A stretch of DNA of 64,000 nucleotides from positions 744,001 to 808,000 of the forward strand of contig NZ_JAUSRB010000001.1 in NCBI RefSeq assembly GCF_030811595.1, in the 5' to 3' direction. The notes under the pieces are model-generated. The model did no database searches. It saw nothing but the letters and a program-made list of their open reading frames with translations, and was not told the origin of the DNA. This DNA is from Streptosporangium brasiliense. GTDB lineage: Bacteria > Actinomycetota > Actinomycetes > Streptosporangiales > Streptosporangiaceae. Of the stretch, positions 8,717-17,183 are shown piece after piece (position 1 is the first letter of the stretch; every line of letters begins with the position of its first letter). The translations under genes were made by a program, and so were the position numbers.

Positions 8717-10407
8717 CCCCCACCGACAGTGCCGGCTACGCGAGCGCGTGGCACGCGGCCGTCGACTTCCTCCAGGCGAGCGGAGTCGAGACGGTCTTCG
8801 GACTGCCCGACGACGACCTCGTCCCGCTGAAGGCGCTCGAACCCACCGACGTCAGGATGGTGCTCTGCCGCGACCAGCGGGCCGCGGCCTTCATGGCGGC
8901 CGGTCACGCGCTCAGGTCGGGGCAGACCGCGGTGTGCGTCATCGGCAAGGGTCCCGCGGCCGCCAACGTCGTGGGCGGCCTGGTCGAGGCCCGCTGCTCC
9001 GGGGCGCCGATGGTCGTGCTGGCCTCCGGCACCTCCGCCAGCGCGCGGGGCTCGGGGGCCTTCCAGGAGCTGGACCAGATGGCGATGCTGTCGCCCGTGG
9101 TCAAGTGGGCGCACCGGGTCGACCACCCCGACCGGGTCGTGCCCGCCATCGAGCGCGCCTTCCTGGTCGCCGCCAACGGCGCGCCGGGCCCCGTCTACCT
9201 TGAGTTCTCCGCCGACCTGCTGGAGGCCGAGGTGGTCCGCGGCCGTCCGTGGCGGCTGCCGCGGACGCACCGCCCCACGCCGGACGGGCCGGCGCTGGAG
9301 ACCTCGCTGGCGGCGCTGCGCGCCAGCCGCCGCCCCGTCCTGCTGGTCGGCGGCGGGATGCGGCACCGCAACGCCGACGGCCAGGTGGAGCGGCTCGCCG
9401 AACGGCTCGGCGCGGCGATCTTCGTCACCGCGACCGGCCGGGGGAGCGTCGACGAGGACCACCCGCTCTTCTGCGGCCTGGCGGGTCTCTACGCCCCCGA
9501 GGAGTCGCATCCGCTGTGGGCCGGGACCGACCTGGTGGTGGCCCTCGGCAGCAGGCTGGAGGAGACGGCCACCTACCGGCCCGGCTTCGCCGGCCCCGGC
9601 ACCGACGTGCTGCAGGTCAACCTCGAACCGGCCGAGGTGTCGGCCGAATGGGGCGGACCGGTGGTCATCGGCGACGGCGGCGCGGCCGTACGGGCGTGGC
9701 TGGCGGGTCTCGCCGAGGAGGGGAACGGGGCCGATCCGGAGTGGGCCGACTCCGTGCGGAGCTGCCACAGCCGGTCGGCCGGACGGGTGGCCGCCGAGCG
9801 GCGGCGGGTGGCCGAGCTGCCCGGGATCCACATCGCCGAGGTCCTGTACGTCCTCGACGAGGTGCTGCCGGCCAAGCGGATCCTGGTGCAGGAGAACGGC
9901 CTGCAGGACATGTGGTCCTACTTCTACCCCTTCTGGAGCTGTGGCGCCTCGGCCGACTCCATCGTGCCGTCGGAGCAGACCAGTCTCGGCTTCGGCGCCG
10001 TCGCCGCGGCGGGGGTGAAGCTCGCCGCCCCGGACCACGCGGTGGCCGCCTTCGTCGGGGACGGCGCCTTCGGCAAGCTCGGCGCCGACCTCGACGTCCT
10101 GGTCGACGAGGGGATCGGGGTGCTGTACATCGTGCTGGACAACGGCGGCTACGGCTGGCTGCAGGCCCAGCTCGACAAGGGGGGAGCCGGGAGCTCGCGC
10201 TTCCGGTTCGTGCGGGAGCCCGCCGCGGCCGGTGACGGCCGGCCCGGGCCGTACCACGCGGTCGTGGACGACCGGGTGGGGCTGAAGAAGGAGCTGTGGC
10301 AGGCGGCGCAGGAGAGCGCCGCCGGCCGCGTGGCCGTCGTCTGGATACCGGTGCGGCTGGAGGACGTGCCGGCCGACCTCACGGAAATGGAGGGACAGCA
10401 CTCATGA
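8713..10407 (+). CDS. ThDP-dependent enzyme, acetolactate-synthase fold
   Basis: A 564-residue ThDP enzyme of the acetolactate synthase/benzoylformate decarboxylase type with the N-terminal PYR, central and C-terminal PP domains. The ThDP/Mg motif starts GDGAF (449-453) and ends with Asp476-Asn477 in place of the usual NN. The cofactor-activating Glu of the RDER/RHEQ motif is Gln55 here (CRDQRAAAF), an unusual substitution. The ATG overlaps the stop of the fusion gene (ATGA) and the stop overlaps the next ATG, so it is translationally coupled. Likely role: C-C bond formation with, or decarboxylation of, a 2-oxo acid. A PigD-like addition to an unsaturated thioester or an acyloin condensation with the neighbouring aldehyde are both possible. 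It is not a housekeeping acetolactate synthase: no regulatory subunit lies nearby. Confidence 0.85.
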   Translation: MTPTDSAGYASAWHAAVDFLQASGVETVFGLPDDDLVPLKALEPTDVRMVLCRDQRAAAFMAAGHALRSGQTAVCVIGKGPAAANVVGGLVEARCSGAPMVVLASGTSASARGSGAFQELDQMAMLSPVVKWAHRVDHPDRVVPAIERAFLVAANGAPGPVYLEFSADLLEAEVVRGRPWRLPRTHRPTPDGPALETSLAALRASRRPVLLVGGGMRHRNADGQVERLAERLGAAIFVTATGRGSVDEDHPLFCGLAGLYAPEESHPLWAGTDLVVALGSRLEETATYRPGFAGPGTDVLQVNLEPAEVSAEWGGPVVIGDGGAAVRAWLAGLAEEGNGADPEWADSVRSCHSRSAGRVAAERRRVAELPGIHIAEVLYVLDEVLPAKRILVQENGLQDMWSYFYPFWSCGASADSIVPSEQTSLGFGAVAAAGVKLAAPDHAVAAFVGDGAFGKLGADLDVLVDEGIGVLYIVLDNGGYGWLQAQLDKGGAGSSRFRFVREPAAAGDGRPGPYHAVVDDRVGLKKELWQAAQESAAGRVAVVWIPVRLEDVPADLTEMEGQHS

Positions 10408-11654
10408 GAACGTACGGACAGCGGCGTGTCGTCATCACGGGACAGGGCGTCATCTCGCCGGTCGGGCTGAGCGTCCAGAACTTCTGGGACGCGCTGCTGG
10501 CGGGCCGGAGCGGCGTGGGGCCGATCACCTCCTTCGACACGACCGACCTCCCGGTGAAGATCGCCGGAGAGGTGACCGGGTTCGACCCCCTGGAGTACAT
10601 GCCCCGCACGGTCAGCCGCAGGATCGACAAGTACGCCCAGTTCGCCGTCGCCGCGGCGATGCAGGCGATCGAGGACTCCAAGCTGGTCATCGACGACGCC
10701 AACACCCACCGGGTCGGGGTGCTCATCGGCTCCGGGTACGGTCCCACCGCGCTGGTGCAGTCCGGCACGCTGACGCTCGACGAGCGCGGCCACCGCGCCC
10801 TGGCGCCGTGGCTGTCGGCGGCCACCTCGATCGACTGCGCCGCCGGTGAGATCGCCCTCAAGGTGGGCGCCACCGGACCCTCCGGCGCGGTGAGCACGGC
10901 CTGCGCGTCGGGGACCTCGGCGGTGGGGGAGGCGATGCGGATGATCCAGCGCGGTGACGTGGACGCGGTCATCGCCGGCGGCGCCGACAACTCCATCACC
11001 TCCTTCGACATCGGCTCGACCGCGATGTCCCGGGCGCTGTCGCGCCGCAACGACGACCCGCAGCGGGCCAGCCGTCCCTTCGACAAGGACCGGGACGGGT
11101 TCGTCATGGCCGCCGGCGCCGGGGTCCTGGTGCTGGAGGACGCCCGCTCCGCCGAGCGCCGCGGCGCCCCGATCCTCGCCGAGGTCGTGGGGTACGGGGC
11201 GACCAGCGACGCCTACCACCCGACCGCGCCGCACCCGGAGGGGCTCGGCGCCCGCCGGGCCATGCAGCTCGCGCTGGACGACGCCAGCGTGGCCGCCTCC
11301 GAGATCGACCACATCAACGCGCACGGCACCAGCACCGTGCTCAACGACCGGACCGAGGCCGCCGCCATCCGCAGGGTGTTCGGCGACCACGCCCCCAACA
11401 TCCCCATCACCGGGGTGAAGTCCATGACAGGGCACATGATCGGTGCGGCCGGCGCCGTCGAGCTCATCGCGACGGTGCAGGCCCTGCTCACCGGCATCGT
11501 GCCGCCGACCATCAACTGCGACGACCCCGAGGACGCCGGGCTGAACTTCGTGCCGCACCGGCCGCAGGAGCACGACATCAGGGTGGCGATGAGCAACTCG
11601 TTCGGCTTCGCCGGGCACAACGCGACCCTCGTCGTGCGGCGTTTCGAGCACTGA
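10404..11654 (+). CDS. FabF-type beta-ketoacyl-ACP synthase II
   Basis: A 416-residue condensing enzyme with the full Cys-His-His set: TACASGT, NAHGTST and SMTGHMIG. The length and the RRVVITG start are those of FabF/KAS II rather than of a modular KS. It overlaps the ThDP gene by four bases and is followed after about 100 bp by a free ACP. In undecylprodigiosin clusters the pair RedR (KAS II) and RedQ (ACP) builds the acyl chain; the same division of labour is inferred here. It could also take part in polyene or aryl chain growth, but no chain-length-factor partner is present. Confidence 0.92.
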   Translation: MRTYGQRRVVITGQGVISPVGLSVQNFWDALLAGRSGVGPITSFDTTDLPVKIAGEVTGFDPLEYMPRTVSRRIDKYAQFAVAAAMQAIEDSKLVIDDANTHRVGVLIGSGYGPTALVQSGTLTLDERGHRALAPWLSAATSIDCAAGEIALKVGATGPSGAVSTACASGTSAVGEAMRMIQRGDVDAVIAGGADNSITSFDIGSTAMSRALSRRNDDPQRASRPFDKDRDGFVMAAGAGVLVLEDARSAERRGAPILAEVVGYGATSDAYHPTAPHPEGLGARRAMQLALDDASVAASEIDHINAHGTSTVLNDRTEAAAIRRVFGDHAPNIPITGVKSMTGHMIGAAGAVELIATVQALLTGIVPPTINCDDPEDAGLNFVPHRPQEHDIRVAMSNSFGFAGHNATLVVRRFEH

Positions 11655-11756
11655 CCCAGACCATCCGCCCGCACCGCAACCACAACATCACCCACCAGAT
11701 CACAACGTAACGGCAACCATGCCGCCCGGACGGCGGCGACAACCGAGGAGAACGAG

Positions 11757-12011
11757 ATGAGCAAGGAACGACTTCTGGCAGAGCTGGCCGAGATCGTCAA
11801 CGAGGTCGTCGGCCTGCCGGTCAACGAGGTGCAGCTCGACCGGCACCTCCGCGACGACCTGGACATCGACTCGCTGTCGATGGTGGAGATCATGGTCGCC
11901 GTCGAGGAGAAGTTCGGCGTGGCGACCCCCGACGAGATCGCCGGCGAGCTGGAGACCGTCGCAGCCGTCATCGACCACATCGAGCGCAACAGCTCGGTGG
12001 GCGTGGCCTGA
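11757..12011 (+). CDS. Acyl carrier protein
   Basis: An 84-residue free acyl carrier protein with the phosphopantetheine site Ser39 in DIDSLS, flanked by acidic helix II residues (VEIMVAVEEKFG). An AGGAGAA ribosome binding site lies just before the ATG. It sits between FabF and the acyl-ACP desaturase, so it is the likely carrier on which the chain is built and desaturated. No phosphopantetheinyl transferase gene is in the window. Confidence 0.95.
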   Translation: MSKERLLAELAEIVNEVVGLPVNEVQLDRHLRDDLDIDSLSMVEIMVAVEEKFGVATPDEIAGELETVAAVIDHIERNSSVGVA

Positions 12012-12088
12012 GCCGGTCGTGGCGGGGACGGCCGCTCCGGCCGTCCCCGCCCCGCGGTCCCCCCGATCACTTCAAGGAGGTTGCGCAC

Positions 12089-13024
12089 GTGAGCAGCACG
12101 GTTGACCACGAGCGGTCGGCGACCCTGTTCTGGGAGCTGGAGCCGGTCGTGGCCGAGAACATGGAACGCCACCTGGCGGTGGTGCGGGACTGGAATCCAC
12201 ACGACTACGTGCCCTGGAGCCAGGGGCGCGACTTCGCCCTGCTCGGCGGCGAGGACTGGCGGCCGGAGGACACCCGGATCGACCCGGCGGCCCGGGCCTC
12301 GCTGATCGTGAATCTGCTGACCGAGGACAACCTGCCCGCCTACCACCACAACCTCATGACCGCTCTCGGGTCGGGTGGCGCGTGGGGTGAGTGGGTCTAC
12401 CGCTGGACGGCCGAGGAGGCCCGGCACGCCATCACCCTGCGCGACTATCTGGTGGTGACCCGGGCGGTCGACCCGGTGGACCTGGAGAAGCGCCGCATGC
12501 AGTTCACGTCCTCGGGCGGCGCCGGCGAGCCGGTGGAACTGCTGCCGAACGTGGTCTACACCGCCTTCCAGGAGCTCGCCACGCGCCTGTCGCACCGCAA
12601 CACCGGCTCGGCCACGGGCTGCCCGATCGGCGAGCAGCTCCTGGCCCGCATCGCCGCCGACGAGAACCTGCACATGCTCTTCTACCGGAATCTGGTCGGC
12701 TCGGCGCTGGAGCTGGCGCCCGACGAGACGATGGAGGCGATCCGGGACGTGGTGAGGGACTTCGAGATGCCCGGCGCCGGCCAGCCCGGCTTCCGGCGCT
12801 TCGCCACGATGATCGCCAATGCCGGGATCTACGACCTGCGGCTCCACCACGACAAGGTCATCATGCCCATCCTGCGGCACTGGCAGATCTTCGAGCGCGC
12901 GGACTTCACCGCCCGGGGAGAGGCCGCCCGGGAGGACCTGGCGGCGTTCCTGCGCAAGCTCGACGCCCAGGCCGGCCGGTTCACCGAGCGCCGCGCGGAG
13001 CGGAGCGCCGCGGCGAGGAGATAG
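12089..13024 (+). CDS. Soluble acyl-ACP desaturase (ferritin-like di-iron)
   Basis: A 311-residue member of the stearoyl-ACP desaturase family (FA_desaturase_2; DesA1/DesA2 type). Di-iron ligands can be read as Glu79 (TEDN), Glu109-xx-His113 (EEARH), Glu162, and Glu192-xx-His195 (DENLH). The GTG start has an AAGGAGG about ten bases upstream. The family inserts a cis double bond into an ACP-bound acyl chain using O2 and ferredoxin. Being the last gene of the rightward operon, next to the ACP, it most likely desaturates the cluster acyl chain and not membrane lipid. It ends 19 bp before the convergent regulator. Confidence 0.9.
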   Translation: MSSTVDHERSATLFWELEPVVAENMERHLAVVRDWNPHDYVPWSQGRDFALLGGEDWRPEDTRIDPAARASLIVNLLTEDNLPAYHHNLMTALGSGGAWGEWVYRWTAEEARHAITLRDYLVVTRAVDPVDLEKRRMQFTSSGGAGEPVELLPNVVYTAFQELATRLSHRNTGSATGCPIGEQLLARIAADENLHMLFYRNLVGSALELAPDETMEAIRDVVRDFEMPGAGQPGFRRFATMIANAGIYDLRLHHDKVIMPILRHWQIFERADFTARGEAAREDLAAFLRKLDAQAGRFTERRAERSAAARR

Positions 13025-13043
13025 CGGCGGCGCTCCGCCCGGC

Positions 13044-15752
13044 TCATCCCGCCTTGACGAGCGCGACGCGGCTGGAGACGTTCAGCTTCCGGTAGATGTT
13101 GGTCAGGTGCAGCTCCACGGTCCGTTGCGAGACGAACAGCAGCTGCGCGATCTCCCGGTTCTTCCTGCCGTCCACCACGAGCTGGGCGACCCGCTTCTCG
13201 GCGGGGGTCAGGGCCGCCCACCCGGTCTGCGCGCGCCTGCGAGGGCGCGCGCCGTACCGGACCAGCTCGGCGTGGGCGTGGTCGGCGAGCGCGGTGCCGC
13301 CGCAGCGCTGGGCGAGGTCCAGGCCGCGGCGCAGCATGTCGCGGGCCTCGCCCTCCTGGTCGGCCTCCGCGAGCGCGGTCCCCAGCTCGACCACCGCGCG
13401 GCCGAGCTCCAGCGCCGCGGGGGACTTCTCCAGGATCTGGACGGCCTCGCGCAGGATGGTCACCCGCTTGCGGGGATCGGGGGTGAGCAGGGCCAGGGTC
13501 CTGAGGCTGCCGCCCAGGGACCGTCCGGCCGGCCAGGCCCGCGCGGCGACGACCTGCTCCCGTGCGATCGTCCGTGCCCGGGACCCGTCGCCGAGCCGGT
13601 CGAGGGCGAGCGCCGCAGCCGAACGCCACATGCTCACCGCCGGGTTGGCCACCCCCCACCGGGCCAGGCGCTCGCCGCAGGCGAGGAGGTCCTCGACGCC
13701 CGCCCGGAGGTCGCCGCAGGCGATCCGGAGGCGTCCGCGGCTGTCCAGCAGGTGGTTGTGGCGCCAGGTGCCGGGCGGCTCGTGGGGGAGGCCGGCCTGG
13801 CGCAGCAGGTCGGCCGCCTCCTCGTGCTCTCCCCGTTCCAGGAGCACGTCGACCAGCGTGGCGAGATGGTGGAACAGCACGGGCTCCGGCAGGCCGTCGG
13901 CGACGGCGGCGACGGCGGCCCGCGCGGCCACCTCCGCCTGCGCGACGTCCCCCCGGCGCAGCGCGACGTGCGATCTCAGCACCGCGAGTTCGGGGACCTG
14001 TACGGCGGGCAGGTGCTGTTCGGCGTCGAGGAGCTGCCGCTCCACGGTGTCGAGACGGTCGGCGTACACCAGCGGCAGCAGGGAGAAGCTGGTCACCAGG
14101 GAGCCGGCGCCGACCGACCGGCCGGTCGCCGGCGCCGTCTCGGCCTCCCTGATCGAACGTTCGAGGTCCTCGCCGCGCCAGGCCAGCCGGGTGGCCAGCG
14201 CCGCCCGGGCCCCGCTGTCGGTGGCGCTCGCGGCGGGGCCCCACTCCCGCCCCGCCGGGCCGGCGTGCAGCGTCTCCAGGATCATCCGGTATCCCCGCAG
14301 CCGCCGGCTGAGGGTCGGATCCTGGCCGTCGAGCAGGCCGACATGCTCGTCGAGCACGGAGATCGCGCCGTCGAGATCCCCCAGGGCGGCCGTGGCGAGG
14401 GCGAGGTGCTGCCCGATGAGGGCGTGCTCGGCCGAGGTCCTGACGCCGGTGCTGGCGTGCCGCAGATGCCGGATCGAGGCGCGGGCGTCGTAACCGCCGA
14501 GGGCGACGCCCAGCTGCAGCGTCAGCTTCGCCCGGTGGACCGGTGACAGCGAGCTCTGGATCGCCCGCTGCAGGCACGCCGTGGACTGTTCGAGGTCACC
14601 CGTCGAGGCCAGCCGCACGGCGACGTCGCAGAGCAGGTCGGTGATCTCCGGGTCGGTGGTGGGGGCCGCGGCGAGCAGGTGGCGCCCTATCAGCGAGGCG
14701 TCGCCGTTGCGCGCGGCCAGGACCTTGGCGGCGGTCAGATGGTGCCGGCTCCGCTCACCGGTGCGCATGCAGCGGTAGAGCGCGGTCCGCACGATCGGGT
14801 GGACGAAGGCGACGGTGCCCCCCGCGCGCAGCAGGCCCAGCTCGGTGAGGGACTGGATCGTGTCGGCGCACACCGAGCCCTCGAAGCCGCACAGCTCCCT
14901 GACGAGGGTCGGGCGGGCGCCGCCGCCGAGGACGGCGAGGACCTTGGCGACATCCAGCGAGTGGGTCGAATGGCGGGCGAGCCTGTCCGAGATGTACTGG
15001 GCGGTCCGCGGCGGGGCCAGGCCGGGCAGCAGGCCCGCCGACTCCTCGTCCATCGTGACGCCCTCGGCGTCGAGCAGCCGGGCCAGGTCATGGGTGAAAC
15101 GCGGGTTGCCACCGGTGAGCTGCCGGCACAGGGCCGCGAACTGCGGGCTGGGCGGCGTCTGCCGGTAGCTCCCCAGGAGCCGTTCGACGTCCTCCTGCCC
15201 GAGCGGGCTCAGGTGGATCTCGGTGCGGTTGAGCGTGTTGCGGAGATCGTCGTAGGACTCCCGCGACGCCGGGCGCTCGCCGGTGGACACCGACGCCACC
15301 AGCAGGAGTGGGATCCCCGACAGCCTGCGTGCCAGGTGCGCCAGCCAGCCGAGCGACAGGTGGTCGATGCGGTGCACGTCGTCGACGACGAGCGCCAGCG
15401 GGCCCTCGTCGGTGAGGTGGCGGACATGCTCGTGGAGCCCGGCGAACAGCTCCTCCGGTCCGGAGCCGGGGACGGCGGGCGGCACGCTGACGCGTCCGGG
15501 TTCGAGGAGCTCCCGGACGGCGCCGAGTGGCTGCTGGGGGTGCTGATGGCCGCCGGAGGTGAAGAGGACGCGGACCCCGTGCCGCCGGGTGGCCTCCACC
15601 ACGTAGTTGAGCAGGGCGGTCTTCCCCGCCCCGGCACCGCCTTCCACGATCACGAGGGCGGAGCGGTTCTCCGCGAGGTCACCGATGAGCCCGTCGATGA
15701 GTGTGGTCTCATGCCTGCGGCCGACTAACGGGTATGGATCGTTTCCGTGCAC
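13044..15752 (-). CDS. Large LuxR-family ATPase regulator (LAL)
   Basis: A 902-residue LAL regulator. An N-terminal AAA-type ATPase has a Walker A motif at about 38-46 (EGGAGAGKT) and a VVDDVH Walker B. A long helical, TPR-like middle follows, and the C-terminal 60 residues are a LuxR DNA-binding domain (LTPAEKRVAQL ... NREIAQLLFVSQRTVELHL). The start is GTG. It faces the cluster tail to tail, which is the usual place for a pathway-specific activator; its target promoters are not identified. The inducing ligand is unknown. Confidence 0.9.
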   Translation of the reverse strand: MHGNDPYPLVGRRHETTLIDGLIGDLAENRSALVIVEGGAGAGKTALLNYVVEATRRHGVRVLFTSGGHQHPQQPLGAVRELLEPGRVSVPPAVPGSGPEELFAGLHEHVRHLTDEGPLALVVDDVHRIDHLSLGWLAHLARRLSGIPLLLVASVSTGERPASRESYDDLRNTLNRTEIHLSPLGQEDVERLLGSYRQTPPSPQFAALCRQLTGGNPRFTHDLARLLDAEGVTMDEESAGLLPGLAPPRTAQYISDRLARHSTHSLDVAKVLAVLGGGARPTLVRELCGFEGSVCADTIQSLTELGLLRAGGTVAFVHPIVRTALYRCMRTGERSRHHLTAAKVLAARNGDASLIGRHLLAAAPTTDPEITDLLCDVAVRLASTGDLEQSTACLQRAIQSSLSPVHRAKLTLQLGVALGGYDARASIRHLRHASTGVRTSAEHALIGQHLALATAALGDLDGAISVLDEHVGLLDGQDPTLSRRLRGYRMILETLHAGPAGREWGPAASATDSGARAALATRLAWRGEDLERSIREAETAPATGRSVGAGSLVTSFSLLPLVYADRLDTVERQLLDAEQHLPAVQVPELAVLRSHVALRRGDVAQAEVAARAAVAAVADGLPEPVLFHHLATLVDVLLERGEHEEAADLLRQAGLPHEPPGTWRHNHLLDSRGRLRIACGDLRAGVEDLLACGERLARWGVANPAVSMWRSAAALALDRLGDGSRARTIAREQVVAARAWPAGRSLGGSLRTLALLTPDPRKRVTILREAVQILEKSPAALELGRAVVELGTALAEADQEGEARDMLRRGLDLAQRCGGTALADHAHAELVRYGARPRRRAQTGWAALTPAEKRVAQLVVDGRKNREIAQLLFVSQRTVELHLTNIYRKLNVSSRVALVKAG

Positions 15753-15843
15753 ATCATCCCCATCTCATCGGGTGAAGTAGCTGCACATGCCGTAAGTATC
15801 GTGATTGTCGATAGAGAATCACTCGAAGCAGGTTCAGCGAGAT

Positions 15844-15924
15844 GTGACGGCTCGGTTCCGGCGGCGGTGACCGGATCACGGCGGCGGTGACGGGGTTCCG
15901 GCGGCGGTGGTGACGGGGTTCCGG
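15844..15924. repeat. GTGAC-centred intergenic repeats, array A
   Basis: Between the regulator start and the amidase terminator, GTGAC occurs on the + strand at 15844, 15867, 15887 and 15910, each embedded in GGCGGCGGTGACGG-like sequence separated by GGTTCC. Related arrays lie at 20285-20444 and 32124-32202. The rest of the 260-bp gap shows no gene. Confidence 0.6.
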
Positions 15925-15950
15925 CGGCCGCGCGGGGCGTGGCCGCGGAA

Positions 15951-15989
15951 GTTCCGTGTCGCGCGCCCCGGCGGTGCGCGACACGGAAC
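15951..15989 (-). terminator. Terminator of the amidase operon
   Basis: A perfect 14-bp inverted repeat, GTTCCGTGTCGCGC at 15951-15964 and its complement at 15976-15989 with an 11-base loop, 25 bases past the amidase stop. No T-run follows, which is common in actinomycetes. Confidence 0.75.
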
Positions 15990-16014
15990 GGCTCTCCGCG
16001 GCGGACGCCGTGTG

Positions 16015-17025
16015 TCAGCGTTCGGCCAGATACCGCCGGCCCAGGGCGCGCAGCCGCTCGTGGGCCGACTCGTAGACGGCGGACCCGCCGAGATACGCCT
16101 TGGGAATCTTGGCGAGCATCGTGTAGTTGGTGTCGCAGACGTTGCCGACCGGCGCCTCGCCGATCTGGCTGACCAGCTGGTAGGCGTCCAGGGTGTCCAG
16201 GCCGGTGAGGTCGGCGGCCCAGGTGACGAGGTCGTGCTGGCTGATCCGGAAGGCGTCCTCCAGCGGGCGGGCCGAGCCGGTCGACATCAGGTGGGCGTCG
16301 TCCTCCAGGCGCGGCCAGGGGGTGCTCACACCCTTGATCAGCTCCACCGCGACCACGGTGTTCATCGCCGCCTCGACGGCCGTGCCGCAGACCTCGCCGT
16401 GTCCCTGGCGGGCGTGCCCGTCGCCCACCGCGAACAGCCCGCCCTCGACGTTGACCCCGAGGTAGACGGTCACCCCGGCGCGCAGTTCGGGGGTGTCCAT
16501 GTTGCCGCCGTGGGCGTCCGGGGTGATCGTCATCCGGGCCTCGGACGCCGCGGGGGCGACGCCGACCGTGCCGTGCATCGGGTCCAGCGGGAGCTCCACC
16601 GTGAAATCGCCCTTGCGGGCGTGATAGCGGGCCACGCCCGCCTTCACGTCGATGTCGTAGCGCCACACGACCTCCTCCAGGGGAGGGGTGAGCATGGCCG
16701 TGGCGTGCGTGCCGGTCAGCGCGCCGAAGTGCGGGAAGGTGGCCGACACCGCCCAGTCCCTGGCGGGCTCGATGGAGACGAAGTGCAGCGCGAGCGTGTC
16801 GCCGGGCTCGGCCCCCTCGACGTGGAAGGGCCCGGTGACCGGGTTCAGGTAGGGGAAGTCGCAGACGCTCGACGGCAGGTCGTCGACCGAGCGGACCCGG
16901 CCGCCGAAGCAGTCCTCGGTGTACATCTCGACGATCGTGCCGGGCTTGATCCGGCCGATGGCCGGACGTCCGCCGAAGGTGTAGCTCAGCTCCTCGGGGG
17001 CGGGCCGGTAGGAGACGATGTTCAT
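16015..17025 (-). CDS. fmdA: Acetamidase/formamidase (FmdA/AmdA family)
   Basis: A 336-residue cytosolic amidase of the FmdA_AmdA family, recognisable from the conserved blocks GPFHVEGAEPGDTL, TPDAHGGNMD, VGDGHARQGHGEVCG and the C-terminal region. It hydrolyses short aliphatic amides to ammonia and the acid. The ATG chosen (17025) overlaps the stop of a 29-codon ORF in an ATGA, so translation is probably coupled. It is the last gene of an operon with an APC permease and an AmiC-like sensor; together they suggest uptake and use of a small amide or related nitrogen source. The exact substrate (formamide, acetamide or another) cannot be decided. Confidence 0.9.
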   Translation of the reverse strand: MNIVSYRPAPEELSYTFGGRPAIGRIKPGTIVEMYTEDCFGGRVRSVDDLPSSVCDFPYLNPVTGPFHVEGAEPGDTLALHFVSIEPARDWAVSATFPHFGALTGTHATAMLTPPLEEVVWRYDIDVKAGVARYHARKGDFTVELPLDPMHGTVGVAPAASEARMTITPDAHGGNMDTPELRAGVTVYLGVNVEGGLFAVGDGHARQGHGEVCGTAVEAAMNTVVAVELIKGVSTPWPRLEDDAHLMSTGSARPLEDAFRISQHDLVTWAADLTGLDTLDAYQLVSQIGEAPVGNVCDTNYTMLAKIPKAYLGGSAVYESAHERLRALGRRYLAER

Positions 17026-17111
17026 CGCGCACCCGCCCGACTGAGGTTCGTCACCGAGTTGAGCAGGGAAGAGGTGAAACCCTCCTCGACCTCGAGAAAA
17101 ATTTCGAACAT
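17022..17111 (-). CDS. 29-residue small ORF coupled to amidase
   Basis: A short ORF starting MFEIFLEVEEGF and ending RAGAR. It has its own AAGGA eight bases before the ATG and its TGA overlaps the amidase ATG (ATGA), while the amidase itself has no separate Shine-Dalgarno site. It lies 72 bases after the permease. It may be a leader that couples translation, or a small functional peptide, acidic and amphipathic at its N-terminus. I do not recognise it. It has no Cys, so a lanthipeptide is unlikely. Confidence 0.6.
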   Translation of the reverse strand: MFEIFLEVEEGFTSSLLNSVTNLSRAGAR

Positions 17112-17183
17112 GTGATCTGTCCTTGCGTGGTCGGATCGGTGGGGCGGGGGCCGGCACGTCCCCGGCGGAGCCGGGCGCGGTGG

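Noticed and set aside
8713-10407. Housekeeping acetolactate synthase large subunit
   Set aside because: The activating Glu is Gln, no ilvN or ilvC neighbour exists, and the gene is translationally coupled inside a secondary-metabolite operon.
1436-13024. A prodiginine cluster
   Set aside because: Only the alkyl-pyrroline-like branch is represented. Bipyrrole (PigI/G/A/J/H/F/M/N-type) and ligase (PigC/RedH) genes are absent.
15725-17032. Minus-strand open frame across the amidase in another frame
   Set aside because: It overlaps the FmdA-family gene, which has all family blocks. The alternative frame gives an Arg-rich product without a domain.
17022-17111. Class III lanthipeptide precursor (SapB/RamS-like)
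   Set aside because: The short peptide has Ser-Ser-Leu-Leu but no Cys, and no LanKC-type synthetase is nearby.
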